Positions 8,353 through 16,634 of a stretch of DNA of 64,000 bases are shown here, piece after piece (the stretch's first letter is position 1; the number at the start of each line of letters is the position of its first letter). Source of the stretch: Planctomycetota bacterium (GTDB taxonomy: Bacteria > Planctomycetota > Planctomycetia > Pirellulales > PLA5); contig QEVJ01000004.1 of NCBI GenBank assembly GCA_003576845.1, forward strand, positions 34,834 through 98,833, in the 5' to 3' direction. The notes below the pieces were generated by a model. It saw nothing but the letters and a program-made list of their open reading frames with translations, ran no database searches and had not been told where the DNA came from. Made by a program: the position numbers and the translations under genes.

Positions 8353-9471
8353 CTACTTGCTCGCTTCCGCCGTCGCCGTCTTCTCCTCCGTCTTCGGCTC
8401 GTCCGTCGAATCCGACGAGCCGAGCAGCTTTTCCAGCAGCTTGCCGAGTTCCGGGCCGCGGGCGTTGAGCGAGACGACCTTGCCTTGCTGATCGACGAGA
8501 ATCACGGTCGGAATGCCCGAGATGCCGTAGTGTACCGCGACGGGATGTTTCCAGCCGGCCTCGTCCTCGAAAAGTTGGGCCCATTTGGTGCCTTCCTTTT
8601 CCAGAAACGCTTCGAGCTTCTTGCGATCGGTGTCGAGGCTAATGCCGACGATCTCGAAACCTTTGGCGTGGTACTTTTCGTAGTTCTTCTTCACGTTCGG
8701 CAGCTCGCCGATGCACGGGCCGCACCACGTGGCCCAGAAGTCGACCAGGACGACCTTGCCCTTGCTGTACGCCTTCCAATCAAAGTCGCTGCCGTCGACG
8801 AGCTTGCCCTTGATCTCGATTTCGTTGCCGAGCAGGTTCATGCGACGGAGCGTGCCGGCCATCGACTCGACGATCGGTTTGAGGTCTTCGTTCTTTTCCG
8901 CGGCCTTGGCCAGGACGTCACTAAAGGCCGTAAGCGCTTCTTTCGCCAGATCCGTCTTGCCGCTGAACTCGAGCTGTTGCGCGACGGCCCGCGCAATGGC
9001 GGCATCGTTCGGCTCGAACTCGTCGGCCTCCTTCGACGCGAGATATTCCTTAGTCTCGCCGATGATCTCGCGGATCACCTTGTCGTCGCCGGTCCGCAAC
9101 TCGCCCAGCCGCGCGACGAGCAATAGGAATTGGGCCTTGCGGTAGTGCTCCGATTTCTTGTTGCCCTTTTCGAGTTCCATTACCTTGGCGGCCGCTTGAC
9201 GAATCGCCGGGCCGGCCTTTTCGCGGTGCGCTTCGAACTCCTCGCGCGAATTGACGCGGTGGTTCTGAAGCCCTTCGATGAACTTGATGAGCGCCGCGGC
9301 ATCCGCGTCCTTGGGCAACTCGTAAATGTTCTTGTCTTCGCCGCCTTCTTTCTTCTCATCGGCCTTGGCATCGGTCTTTTCGTCCTGAGCCATTGCCGTC
9401 GCGGCAAGAGAAAACGCGCTCGCGAGGCAGGCCACCAGTGCCAGCTTCCACGTCTGTTGAAGAACCGACAT
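8353..9471 (-). CDS. TlpA-like thioredoxin-domain protein, exported
   Basis: 372 residues. A signal peptide (hydrophobic core ACLASAFSLAATA, cleavage near AMA-QDE) is followed by an acidic linker, a helical region of about 180 residues, then a C-terminal TlpA/ResA-like thioredoxin domain from about residue 220. The active site is WATWCGPCIGELP, followed by FEIVGISLD and the cis-proline loop SGIPTVILVD. Likely a periplasmic disulfide reductase; targets unknown. An AGGAG site precedes the ATG. The large helical N-terminal region is typical of planctomycete versions. A terminator hairpin lies just downstream. Confidence 0.88.
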   Translation of the reverse strand: MSVLQQTWKLALVACLASAFSLAATAMAQDEKTDAKADEKKEGGEDKNIYELPKDADAAALIKFIEGLQNHRVNSREEFEAHREKAGPAIRQAAAKVMELEKGNKKSEHYRKAQFLLLVARLGELRTGDDKVIREIIGETKEYLASKEADEFEPNDAAIARAVAQQLEFSGKTDLAKEALTAFSDVLAKAAEKNEDLKPIVESMAGTLRRMNLLGNEIEIKGKLVDGSDFDWKAYSKGKVVLVDFWATWCGPCIGELPNVKKNYEKYHAKGFEIVGISLDTDRKKLEAFLEKEGTKWAQLFEDEAGWKHPVAVHYGISGIPTVILVDQQGKVVSLNARGPELGKLLEKLLGSSDSTDEPKTEEKTATAEASK

Positions 9472-9678
9472 ACGATTCGCTCCTGATTGTTGGAATGCCG
9501 AAGGGGCACAAAGGCAGGTGGGCCAAACTGCGGCGTCGAGAAATCGGCCGCAGGCGGGGTCCGGCCGTGGCCGGCGATACAGAAAAGCCTAACGCTGCGG
9601 CCGCGGCAAAGCAATGCGCGACCGCCCGGATTGGCGGCGAAAACCCGCGGTTCCCCAGTGCCGGTCGAGCACAGGATC

Positions 9679-10080
9679 CTAGCGCCCTTCGCCCTGGCGG
9701 ACGCGGCCGCAAGCCCCGATCAGGCGGATCACCTGCCGCTTGGCGATTTCCGCGCCGCCCGGGTCCTTGAGCGTCTTGGACAGTTCCGCGGCCCGGTCGG
9801 CCAGTTCCCCGCAGCCGTGCGTGGCCCCGCTCCCGGCGAGGTAGTCAGCCTGCCGCGCGACCTCCGGCCAATCTTCGGCCGACGCCGCGTCCACGATCAA
9901 ATCGACGTGGTTGACCAGGCTTTCCATGAACCGTGATATCCGGGCGTTGTCCCGCGCGATCCGGGCCGATAGGGCGGAAATGTCCTTCGCCGCGAAGCCC
10001 GGCGGAGTCGCCGCCGCCTTTTTCTTGGCGGGGGCCGTCTTGGGCAAAGGCGATTTCTTAGGCTTGGCGCGTGGCGACAT
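9679..10080 (-). CDS. Degenerate Hpt-like helical protein
   Basis: 133 residues from an ATG at 10080, beginning with a Lys/Pro/Ala-rich tail (SPRAKPKKSPLPKTAPAKKK). The remainder is helical. The segment DLIVDAASAEDWPEVARQA, then DYLAGSGATHGCGELADRAA, aligns by eye with histidine phosphotransfer (Hpt) domains (gDw..l.r.aH.LkGsa...Ga..L...a..lE), but the phospho-accepting His is Asp here. It could therefore be an Hpt-fold protein that no longer relays phosphate. No kinase is adjacent. Family assignment is tentative. Confidence 0.5.
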   Translation of the reverse strand: MSPRAKPKKSPLPKTAPAKKKAAATPPGFAAKDISALSARIARDNARISRFMESLVNHVDLIVDAASAEDWPEVARQADYLAGSGATHGCGELADRAAELSKTLKDPGGAEIAKRQVIRLIGACGRVRQGEGR

Positions 10081-10445
10081 CGAGGTGGCTCCCGTGTTCC
10101 AAGACGGTGCGTCGAGTTCATCGCGGCGAGTGGCCCGCAAGCGCATGGCCTCGCACGCCGCGACCGACGGACGTTGAAACTCTACGCCACGTTGCCAAAA
10201 AGCAAACGCCGCCGGGAGCGAAAAAGCGACGTTTCCAGAAAGCCGCGAAACGCCACAACCGTCGCGACCGGTGCGACAAGAATCTCGCGAACGATCGTCG
10301 AACTTCGCCCAATCGGCACGGCCAGCGCAAACGATATTCCGCGATTGCCGCGAATTTGACCTGTGGGAGGCGAATCCTTTCGCCGAAGCGTCCGCATCGA
10401 CCCAAATCGGCGAAAGGATTCGCCTCCTGCGTCGATAGACCAGGG
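10081..10445. other. Intergenic region holding a palindromic repeat
   Basis: 365 bases between two minus-strand genes. Apart from the inverted repeat at 10366-10427, nothing gene-like is recognised. Short ORFs read across the palindrome and are not supported. Confidence 0.6.
10366..10427. repeat. Dispersed palindromic element, copy 1
   Basis: The arm GGAGGCGAATCCTTTCGCCG (10366-10385) is a perfect 20-bp inverted repeat of 10408-10427, with about 20 bases between. The same arm sequence occurs at 45583-45656, about 35 kb away, extended to 26 bp and with an unrelated loop. Conserved arms and a variable loop in intergenic DNA are typical of REP-like or miniature transposable elements. Confidence 0.9.
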
Positions 10446-10784
10446 TCAGGCCGCCCTGCGCATTGCCGGCTGAACCGCGCTACGCGTCCGAATCACGTCG
10501 ATCGCGCGAACCACCGCCAGGTCCAGCGCCTCTGTCCGAATGCGGGCCTGCGACGCCGCGGCAAGCTGTGGCCGGCTCAACAGGACAAGCTCGACCTGGC
10601 GGCGAACGATCGCCGCGCTCCGCGCTCGCACATAACCGCGGGCTTCGGCCAGCGGCATCGTGCTCGCCCGCGTGCCGACGTGCTGCCAGACGGCCGTTTC
10701 ACAGCGCCGCGCCGCGTCGGCCGCCAGCGTCCTAAGTGTCCGGTCGTCCTGAAACCAACTTTGCAGAATCGCTCGCAGGCCCAT
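10446..10784 (-). CDS. Small helical protein of unknown function
   Basis: 112 residues, predicted mostly alpha-helical and rich in Ala and Arg, with no signal peptide, membrane span or known motif. The start is supported by a purine-rich AAGGAAGGAAG stretch upstream of ATG 10784. Coding is inferred from the binding site, the length and the absence of a competing frame. I do not recognise the family. Confidence 0.5.
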   Translation of the reverse strand: MGLRAILQSWFQDDRTLRTLAADAARRCETAVWQHVGTRASTMPLAEARGYVRARSAAIVRRQVELVLLSRPQLAAASQARIRTEALDLAVVRAIDVIRTRSAVQPAMRRAA

Positions 10785-11193
10785 GTCGACGTCTTCCTTC
10801 CTTGGCGAATCGGGCGAGCCGTTGCCGCGGGCATCGGCGGCTCAGAACCGTGTTGATCGGCGACCGCCGGCGGCCGTCCTGGCCGAGTTCGCGTGTCGCA
10901 GCGGCGGTGTATTCGTGTGGCCGCGTTGTCGCGGGGAGCATGCTTCGCGGCCGGCGTGCTGTCGTTGACACCCGCCGACCGTTGCCGACGTCCCAGTCCC
11001 GAACGAACCCGCCGCTGGTTCAACATCGGCGGGCAAACGGCCGCGTCTCGACGCCGCTTCCGCATGCCCGGCAAAGTCGCCGCTAAGATGGAAGGTCTGG
11101 CTAACCGGCGCAGCAGTCGCGACGCGATGTTGCCGGCAAAGCTTGCTGGCCTTGACCGAGCGGTAGGGTTTTCCTAAGTTACCTGACGAGCAC
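10785..11193. other. Intergenic region, only a tRNA promoter recognised
   Basis: 409 bases upstream of tRNA-Cys. ORFs in all frames look like GC-rich random reading. A sigma-70-like promoter is found at its 3' end. Confidence 0.5.
11152..11180 (+). promoter_or_regulatory. Candidate promoter of tRNA-Cys
   Basis: TTGACC (11152-11157), a 17-base spacer, then TAAGTT (11175-11180), 13 bases before the tRNA 5' end. Spacing and distance suit a tRNA promoter; the -10 box is a weak match. Confidence 0.5.
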
Positions 11194-11266
11194 GGCGCCG
11201 TACCCAAGTGGCTAAGGGAGCGGATTGCAAATCCGCGATGCGGCGGTTCGAATCCGCCCGGCGCCT
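11194..11266 (+). tRNA. tRNA-Cys (GCA)
   Basis: The acceptor stem GGCGCCG pairs with CGGCGCC. The D-arm is followed by anticodon arm GCGGATTGCAAATCCGC with anticodon GCA, and the T-arm contains GGTTCGAATCC. Discriminator base U (11266) is the one expected for cysteine tRNA. CCA is not encoded. Confidence 0.96.
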
Positions 11267-11667
11267 CTTTTCTCTTTCCGCGTAATCCTCGGCGTTTACG
11301 GGCCGGGAACCATCCGAAAAGGATGGTCGCCGCATTTTTTTTTGCGGAGATTCCCGCCGGTTCTGGCGTGGGGGTGGTGGGGTCCTTTGGTGCAAATTGG
11401 TGCAGATTGCGCCGTCTAAGCGCAAATTCGAAGGCACCTATTTGGGCACCTTTTTCCGCAATCTTGGCAGCATACCGGGCACCTCGGACGGGCGATTTTT
11501 GATTCCTATGTGCTGCCAGTTCTCAAACGCTTCTCGCCAGGCGACTGCCGAACAGGCCGCCTTCTTGCAGTCATCTGGTGGATACAACCAGTTTGTCGGA
11601 CGGATGCGCGTTCGAACTCTCGGCAATGCTCGGTTTGGCGACTAAGGGTGGCGATCGCGCGAGCAAG
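11267..11667. other. Intergenic region downstream of tRNA-Cys
   Basis: 401 bases. It contains a structured segment with a T run (11310-11347). Further on, direct GGTGCA repeats (GGTGCAAATTGGTGCAGATT, about 11389-11408) and paired GGCACC blocks flank AT-rich sequence. No gene, no second copy of the tRNA 3' end and no integrase is recognised here. Confidence 0.45.
11310..11347 (+). terminator. Possible terminator or structured RNA after tRNA-Cys
   Basis: Stem CCATCC/GGATGG with a GAAAA loop (11310-11326), then a second small stem CCGCA/TGCGG that encloses a run of nine T (11335-11343). It lies 44 bases after the tRNA. The T run fits termination, but the strong stem is short. Confidence 0.45.
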
Positions 11668-13569
11668 CTACCCGCCCTTACGAAGCGCGTGCAATCGTGC
11701 AGCGATTCGTGCGGCGCCGACCTCGGGCTGGCCGACAGCGACAATCTGTTCGTCATAACGCACGCCAGCTCTGGCGAGACTCTCCGTGAGGCGGTCTCGT
11801 AGCAACAAAGAATGAACCAGAACGCCGCCGCCCGCCGCAATTGGCCAGCGCATGTCGGCGAAACGCGGATTGGCTCCGACGAGCCGCTCGACGACGCCCA
11901 TTACTGCGGTGGCGAGCGTCGCGGCCGCCGCATCGACGATCGCACGGGCCACACGATCGCCTGATTCCGCGACTTCGACCACAAGTTCCGCGAGGGCGGC
12001 GACTCGCGCGCGATCGAATGCCGGAGCATAGATTGCCGGGATAAGTTGCTCTTTCGATTCGATGTCGAGGGCGGCGAACAGCGCATCGACAAGTTGCGTG
12101 GTTGGCCCGACGCCGTCGCACGCGCGGGCCACGCTCCTTAAACCGTCGACGGCGATGGCATAGCCGCTCCCTTCATCGCCTAGCAACGGCCCCCATCCCA
12201 GGGCGCGTTCGCAGTGCCCGTCCGGCGTGCGGCCAACGACGAGGGAACCGGTGCCGGAAATGACGGCGATGCCGTAGCCGTGCGGCGTACCGGCGGCGAG
12301 GATCGGCGCGCTATCGTCAACCACGTCGACGGCGGCTGCCCAATTCCGCGCGAGCGCAGCGCTTGCCATGCGACGACGTTCCGCCGGGCGCCCCACGCCG
12401 GCCGCGGCGATCGTCACCATTGCCGCCGTCGTCGACTCCGGCATTCCTGCGGCGGCCTTGGCGTCGCGAATGGCAACTTCGATTTCGTGCGTTGCTCGTT
12501 GCCAACCAACGCAGTGCGGATTGGCGGCGCCGGCGGTTGCACGACCAATGCACGACACGACGCCATTCGCCCCGAGCTTCGCCACACACGCGGCAACGTG
12601 CGTTCCGCCCGCATCGACACCAATCACGAGGTCATTGGCTACCGACCGCTGCGCGGCGGGGACCGAGTTTTCCGATGCGCCGCTAACGAGAGCTGTACGA
12701 AGGTGCCCGTGCGCCTTATTCAGGAGTTCGCGGGCCGCGTCGGCGTCAATACGATGTCGATGGGCAACGACGGCCGTTTTGAGTTCGAAGTTGCAGCGGC
12801 AAAGTAATATCCGGGCGTCGTACTCGGAGGCCCCGGTCAACTCGCGCACGATTCGCTCGGTTCGCGCGCGAAGCTTCTCGTTGGTCGCCCGCAGATCGAC
12901 CATCAAGTTGCCGAAGGTCTTACCGAGCAGGACCATGGCGCCGGTCGTGAGCATATTCAGCACCATCTTGGTTGCCGTGCCGGCCTTCAGGCGAGTCGAA
13001 CCGCTCAGCACTTCCGCGCCGACAATGGGCGTGATGGCGATTTCCGCATGGCCGGACACGGTTGAACTATCGTTGCAACTGATCGAGATCGTCGCGGCGC
13101 CCTTTTTGCGGGCATGGTCAAGGCCGGCGACTACGTAGGGCGTGCGCCCGCTCGAGGCAATGCCGACCACTGCGTCGCTTGCCGAAAGATTGACCCTGTC
13201 GAGATCGGCGATCGCAAGTTCAATGCGATCCTCCGCGCCCTCGACGGCCCGCACGATTGCCGCGTCGCCCCCGGCGATCAAGCCGACGACCTGACCGGGC
13301 GGCGAGTTGAACGTGGGCGGACATTCGACGGCATCAAGCACGCCTAGCCTGCCCGACGTTCCCGCGCCAAGGTAGATCAGCCGACCATCCTGCCGCAGGC
13401 ACGCCGCGATTACGTCGATTGCCGCCGCAATGGCCGGCGCTTCGCAACCGACGGCCGGCGCGATGCGATGATCCTCGACGTTCATCAACCGCACAATCTC
13501 CAACGCGGAAAGCTGGTCCAGCGCTTCGGAGGCGGGATTTCGCCGTTCGGTCGTGAGATTGTGGTCCAC
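11668..13569 (-). CDS. murQ: MurNAc-6-phosphate etherase fused to a BadF/GlcNAc-kinase-type sugar kinase
   Basis: 633 residues carrying two enzymes. Residues 1 to about 300 are MurQ, which cleaves MurNAc-6-P to GlcNAc-6-P and lactate: LTTERRNPAS start, GAGTSGRLGVLDAVECPPTF, ASGRTPYV and GSTRLKAGTATKMVLNM. From about residue 314 an ASKHA kinase of the BadF/N-acetylglucosamine kinase family follows: phosphate loop VIGVDAGGTH, then GTGSLVVGRTPDG, LGWGPLLGDEGSGY and AAGGGVLVHS. The start is GTG at 13569, required by the conserved MurQ N-terminus. A CATAAT box lies about 9 bases upstream, so the transcript may be nearly leaderless. It is divergent from the transporter and NamZ genes. The kinase may phosphorylate MurNAc, giving MurQ its substrate, or GlcNAc. 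Confidence 0.93.
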   Translation of the reverse strand: MDHNLTTERRNPASEALDQLSALEIVRLMNVEDHRIAPAVGCEAPAIAAAIDVIAACLRQDGRLIYLGAGTSGRLGVLDAVECPPTFNSPPGQVVGLIAGGDAAIVRAVEGAEDRIELAIADLDRVNLSASDAVVGIASSGRTPYVVAGLDHARKKGAATISISCNDSSTVSGHAEIAITPIVGAEVLSGSTRLKAGTATKMVLNMLTTGAMVLLGKTFGNLMVDLRATNEKLRARTERIVRELTGASEYDARILLCRCNFELKTAVVAHRHRIDADAARELLNKAHGHLRTALVSGASENSVPAAQRSVANDLVIGVDAGGTHVAACVAKLGANGVVSCIGRATAGAANPHCVGWQRATHEIEVAIRDAKAAAGMPESTTAAMVTIAAAGVGRPAERRRMASAALARNWAAAVDVVDDSAPILAAGTPHGYGIAVISGTGSLVVGRTPDGHCERALGWGPLLGDEGSGYAIAVDGLRSVARACDGVGPTTQLVDALFAALDIESKEQLIPAIYAPAFDRARVAALAELVVEVAESGDRVARAIVDAAAATLATAVMGVVERLVGANPRFADMRWPIAAGGGVLVHSLLLRDRLTESLARAGVRYDEQIVAVGQPEVGAARIAARLHALRKGG

Positions 13570-13672
13570 GCAACCCGCCTATTATGCTATCTGGAGTTCG
13601 AAAGCGCGGCATCGAGCACCGCAACATCGCATTGTAAATGCCCCGACGCCACACGGTAGGGATGAATTCAGG

Positions 13673-15160
13673 ATGCACTCGGCGATTAGCATTCCCGATG
13701 CGGCGATCATCGTCCTGTATCTGACGGTTGTTGTTGGGGTTGGCCTGTGGATTGGGCGGCGGCAGCGCGACGTCCGCGGTTTTTTGCTGGCCGACCGCGA
13801 GCTACCGTGGTGGCTGCTGCTGCTGTCCATCGTGGCGACGGAAACGAGTTCGGTTACGTTTCTGAGTGTGCCCGGAATCGCGTATGGTGGCGACCTGACG
13901 TTCCTGCAAGTGTCAATCGGATATGTTGTCGGTCGCTACGTCGTGGTGGCGTTGCTGCTGCCGTCTTACTTCCGCGGGCAGATCTTCACGGCCTACGAGG
14001 TGCTGGATCGCCAGTTCGGCGCGGCAACGAAGCGCGTCGCGTCGTTGTTGTTCGTCGTCACTCGTTGCGCGGCCGACGGCCTGCGCCTTTACCTGACGGC
14101 GATTGCCTTACGGCTTGTCTTGTTTGGCGCGGTGCGCGAGCATATCGTACAGCACCCGACATTTGACCACGAGCTTTTCTGGTCGATTGTGCTCGCCGGC
14201 GGAGGCACGATTTTGTATACGTGCATGGGCGGTATCAAAGCGGTGGTGTGGACCGATTTCATCCAGTTCTTCGTCTACGTGGCCGGCGCCCTTGTCAGCG
14301 CGGTCACCATCGTGATTCGACTCGCCGAGAGCGGGCACGGCTGGAGCAACTTGCCGCTCGACGCGGCGAAACTACGCGTGTTCGACTTGTCGTGGGACCT
14401 CGCCAACAGTTACACGCTGTGGTCGGGAATCCTCGGCGGAGCGTTCATTTCGCTGGCTACGCATGGCGCCGATCAACTTATGGTGCAGCGGTATCTTTCC
14501 GCCCGCAGTCCGGCCGATGCCGCTCGCGCATTGTGGGCTAGCGGTTGGGTCGTGCTGATTCAGTTTGCCGGATTTCTGTCGATCGGCCTGGGCCTGGCGG
14601 CATATTATGGCGGAAGGCATTTCGCAACGTCCGACGAAGTGTTTGCCACGTTCATCGTGGAAGAACTTCCGATCGGGGCCATTGGTTTGACGCTCGCGGC
14701 AGTATTTGCGGCGGCGATGTCGACCCTTTCCGGTTCACTCAATTCGCTTGCCGGAGCCGCCGTCAACGACTTCTACCTGCCGCTATGGGCGAAAGACGCG
14801 TCGCCCCGGCACGTTCTCCGCGTCACGCGCGCCCTGACGATTGCATTTGGCGCGATCCAAATCGGCGTCGCCATGGGCGGACAGTTCCTCAGTCGCACCG
14901 TCGTCGAGGAAGTAATGGCCATCGCCGGCATGACGACGGGCGTCGTGCTGGGAGTTTTCCTGCTCGGCATATTCACGCGACGCGTCCAGCAGAGTGCGGC
15001 CATCGTCGGAATCGTTCTTGGACTGATGACGGTGGTAACGGTACGATTCGCTACTGCTCTCGGCTGGACTTGGTATTCGATCGTCGGCGCGGGAGCGACA
15101 TTTCTCGTCGCCGTCGGCGCGGATTCGCTACTTTCTCTCGGAAAGGTTAAGTCGCCATGA
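13673..15160 (+). CDS. Sodium:solute symporter (SSS family)
   Basis: 495 residues with about 13 hydrophobic segments, the usual size for SSS transporters. It starts with AIIVLYLTVVVGVGLWIGRR and RDVRGFLLADRELPWW, the canonical first membrane span and loop; THGADQLMVQRYLSARS and FAAAMSTLSGSLNSLAGA are also typical. The ATG at 13673 places the first span correctly. The stop overlaps the start of the muramidase gene (ATGA, 15157-15160), so the two are co-translated. The context suggests import of MurNAc or a related amino sugar, driven by sodium; specificity is inferred. Confidence 0.9.
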   Translation: MHSAISIPDAAIIVLYLTVVVGVGLWIGRRQRDVRGFLLADRELPWWLLLLSIVATETSSVTFLSVPGIAYGGDLTFLQVSIGYVVGRYVVVALLLPSYFRGQIFTAYEVLDRQFGAATKRVASLLFVVTRCAADGLRLYLTAIALRLVLFGAVREHIVQHPTFDHELFWSIVLAGGGTILYTCMGGIKAVVWTDFIQFFVYVAGALVSAVTIVIRLAESGHGWSNLPLDAAKLRVFDLSWDLANSYTLWSGILGGAFISLATHGADQLMVQRYLSARSPADAARALWASGWVVLIQFAGFLSIGLGLAAYYGGRHFATSDEVFATFIVEELPIGAIGLTLAAVFAAAMSTLSGSLNSLAGAAVNDFYLPLWAKDASPRHVLRVTRALTIAFGAIQIGVAMGGQFLSRTVVEEVMAIAGMTTGVVLGVFLLGIFTRRVQQSAAIVGIVLGLMTVVTVRFATALGWTWYSIVGAGATFLVAVGADSLLSLGKVKSP

Positions 15161-16365
15161 ATGTCGACTCGACGTTGGCGTTGCTCCTGGTAGCCGCATT
15201 GGCTGCCGCCACAAGCGCCGAGCAACCGCAACCGGGCGTTGAGACGGGCATTGACGTCCTGCGAAAAGATCACTTTCGATCGCTACGCGGACAGCGCGTC
15301 GGGTTAGTGACCAATCAGACAGGCCGCGCCGCGGACGGTACGCCGACATCCGCGATCTTGCACGCCGCCGACGGTGTGCGCCTAGTCGCCTTGTTTAGCC
15401 CCGAGCATGGCATCGACGGCAAGCAGGATCGTGAAGGAATTGGCGACGCGCGCGACGATCGAACTGGACTGCCGATTCATAGTCTATACGGCGACAAGCG
15501 TCGCCCGACGCGCGAGCAACTCGCCGAAATTGACACGCTCGTGTTCGACATCCAAGACATCGGCACGCGATTCTACACGTACGTTTCAACGCTCGGAGAA
15601 TGCCTTTCTGCGGCGGCGGAACATCGCAAGCGGATCGTCGTTCTCGATCGGCCAAATCCACTCGGCGGCGAAGTCGTTTCGGGGCCCGTCCTCGATCGCG
15701 GGAAGAATTCGTTCGTCGGTTGGCATCCGATTGCCATCCGCCACGGGATGACACTTGGAGAACTCGCAAAGATGTTCGTCGCCGAGCGTGAGTTGGCCGT
15801 TACGCTGGAAGTCGTGCAATGCCGCAACTGGGGGCGCTCCGATCGCTACGACGCAACGGGCCTGACGTGGGTAAATCCGTCCCCGAACATGCGAAGCCTC
15901 ACGGCAGCAATGCTGTACCCAGGTGTTGGTTTGCTCGAGACGACGAACGTCTCCGTCGGTCGTGGAACCGATGCTCCGTTCGAATTCGTCGGCGCCCCCT
16001 GGATCGACGGCCGGAAATGGGCCGACGAACTCCGTGCGGCCAAATTGCCGGGCGTTTCGTTCGTGCCGGTTGACTTTACTCCCGCCGAAAGCAAGTTTCG
16101 CGGCGAGTTGTGCCAGGGAGTGCGCATCTTGCTCGTCGATTGGCGCCAGCACGATGCCACGCGACTGGGATGGGAACTGGCAACATCGCTTCGCCGCCTG
16201 TATCCCCAGGCTTGGAAGAGCACGGGATATAACCGCCTGCTGGGAAACGACCGCGTTTACAACGCGATCCTTTCGGCTGAACGCCCGAGTGGCGTCGAAG
16301 CGATCTACGCCGATGAACTGGCAGCGTTTCGCCAACGGCGCAAGGCGTTCCTGCTGTACGACTAG
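15157..16365 (+). CDS. namZ: DUF1343 / NamZ-type exo-beta-N-acetylmuramidase, exported
   Basis: 402 residues. A signal peptide (LALLLVAALAAATSAE) precedes the DUF1343 domain: GIDVLRKDHFRSLRGQRVGL, VTNQTGRAADG, LFSPEHGIDGKQDREG, DTLVFDIQDIGTRFYTYV, VLDRPNPLGG and PNMRSLTAAMLYPGVGLLE. Characterised members (NamZ) release MurNAc from the non-reducing ends of peptidoglycan fragments. The ATGA overlap with the transporter and the divergent murQ-kinase gene support a role in muropeptide sugar salvage. Complete and of normal length. Confidence 0.92.
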   Translation: MNVDSTLALLLVAALAAATSAEQPQPGVETGIDVLRKDHFRSLRGQRVGLVTNQTGRAADGTPTSAILHAADGVRLVALFSPEHGIDGKQDREGIGDARDDRTGLPIHSLYGDKRRPTREQLAEIDTLVFDIQDIGTRFYTYVSTLGECLSAAAEHRKRIVVLDRPNPLGGEVVSGPVLDRGKNSFVGWHPIAIRHGMTLGELAKMFVAERELAVTLEVVQCRNWGRSDRYDATGLTWVNPSPNMRSLTAAMLYPGVGLLETTNVSVGRGTDAPFEFVGAPWIDGRKWADELRAAKLPGVSFVPVDFTPAESKFRGELCQGVRILLVDWRQHDATRLGWELATSLRRLYPQAWKSTGYNRLLGNDRVYNAILSAERPSGVEAIYADELAAFRQRRKAFLLYD

Positions 16366-16417
16366 ACGAATCGTGAAGGCGGCGATACCTCGATGGTCGT
16401 GGTGAAGGTCGAAATCG

Positions 16418-16621
16418 CTAGGCGATGTGCATGTCCCGAGGCATATCGAGTTCTGCGTCAAGGCTACTGATCGCCGGTAGCCGATCCAGCGCGCTCGACA
16501 AATCCGGCAGGTCCACGTGCGTGTAACGGTCGAGCGTAAGCGTAATCGTCGAATGCCGGGCGAGGGCTTGAGCCGCCTTGGGATGAACGCCGGCGTGGGC
16601 CACGAGTGGGACATACTTGTG
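16418..16621 (-). pseudogene. Tyrosine recombinase (integrase) C-terminal remnant
   Basis: About 65 codons open after an in-frame TAA. HAGVHPKAAQALARHSTITL followed by TLDRYTHVDLPD is the C-terminal catalytic patch of tyrosine recombinases: the His-x-x-Arg region is gone, but the H(S)TI..T.DRYTH segment with the nucleophile Tyr remains. No catalytic domain precedes it; the sequence upstream is the end of the hydrolase gene. A decayed integrase piece beside the salvage cluster, of possible mobile origin. Confidence 0.8.
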
Positions 16622-16634
16622 TTACGCGCGAGAC

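Noticed and set aside
11174..11437. Minus-strand ORF containing RADSNRRIADLQSAP
   Set aside because: This is the antisense translation of tRNA-Cys, a well-known false ORF type.
11267..11667. Phage attachment site downstream of tRNA-Cys
   Set aside because: No second copy of the tRNA 3' end was found and no intact integrase is adjacent.
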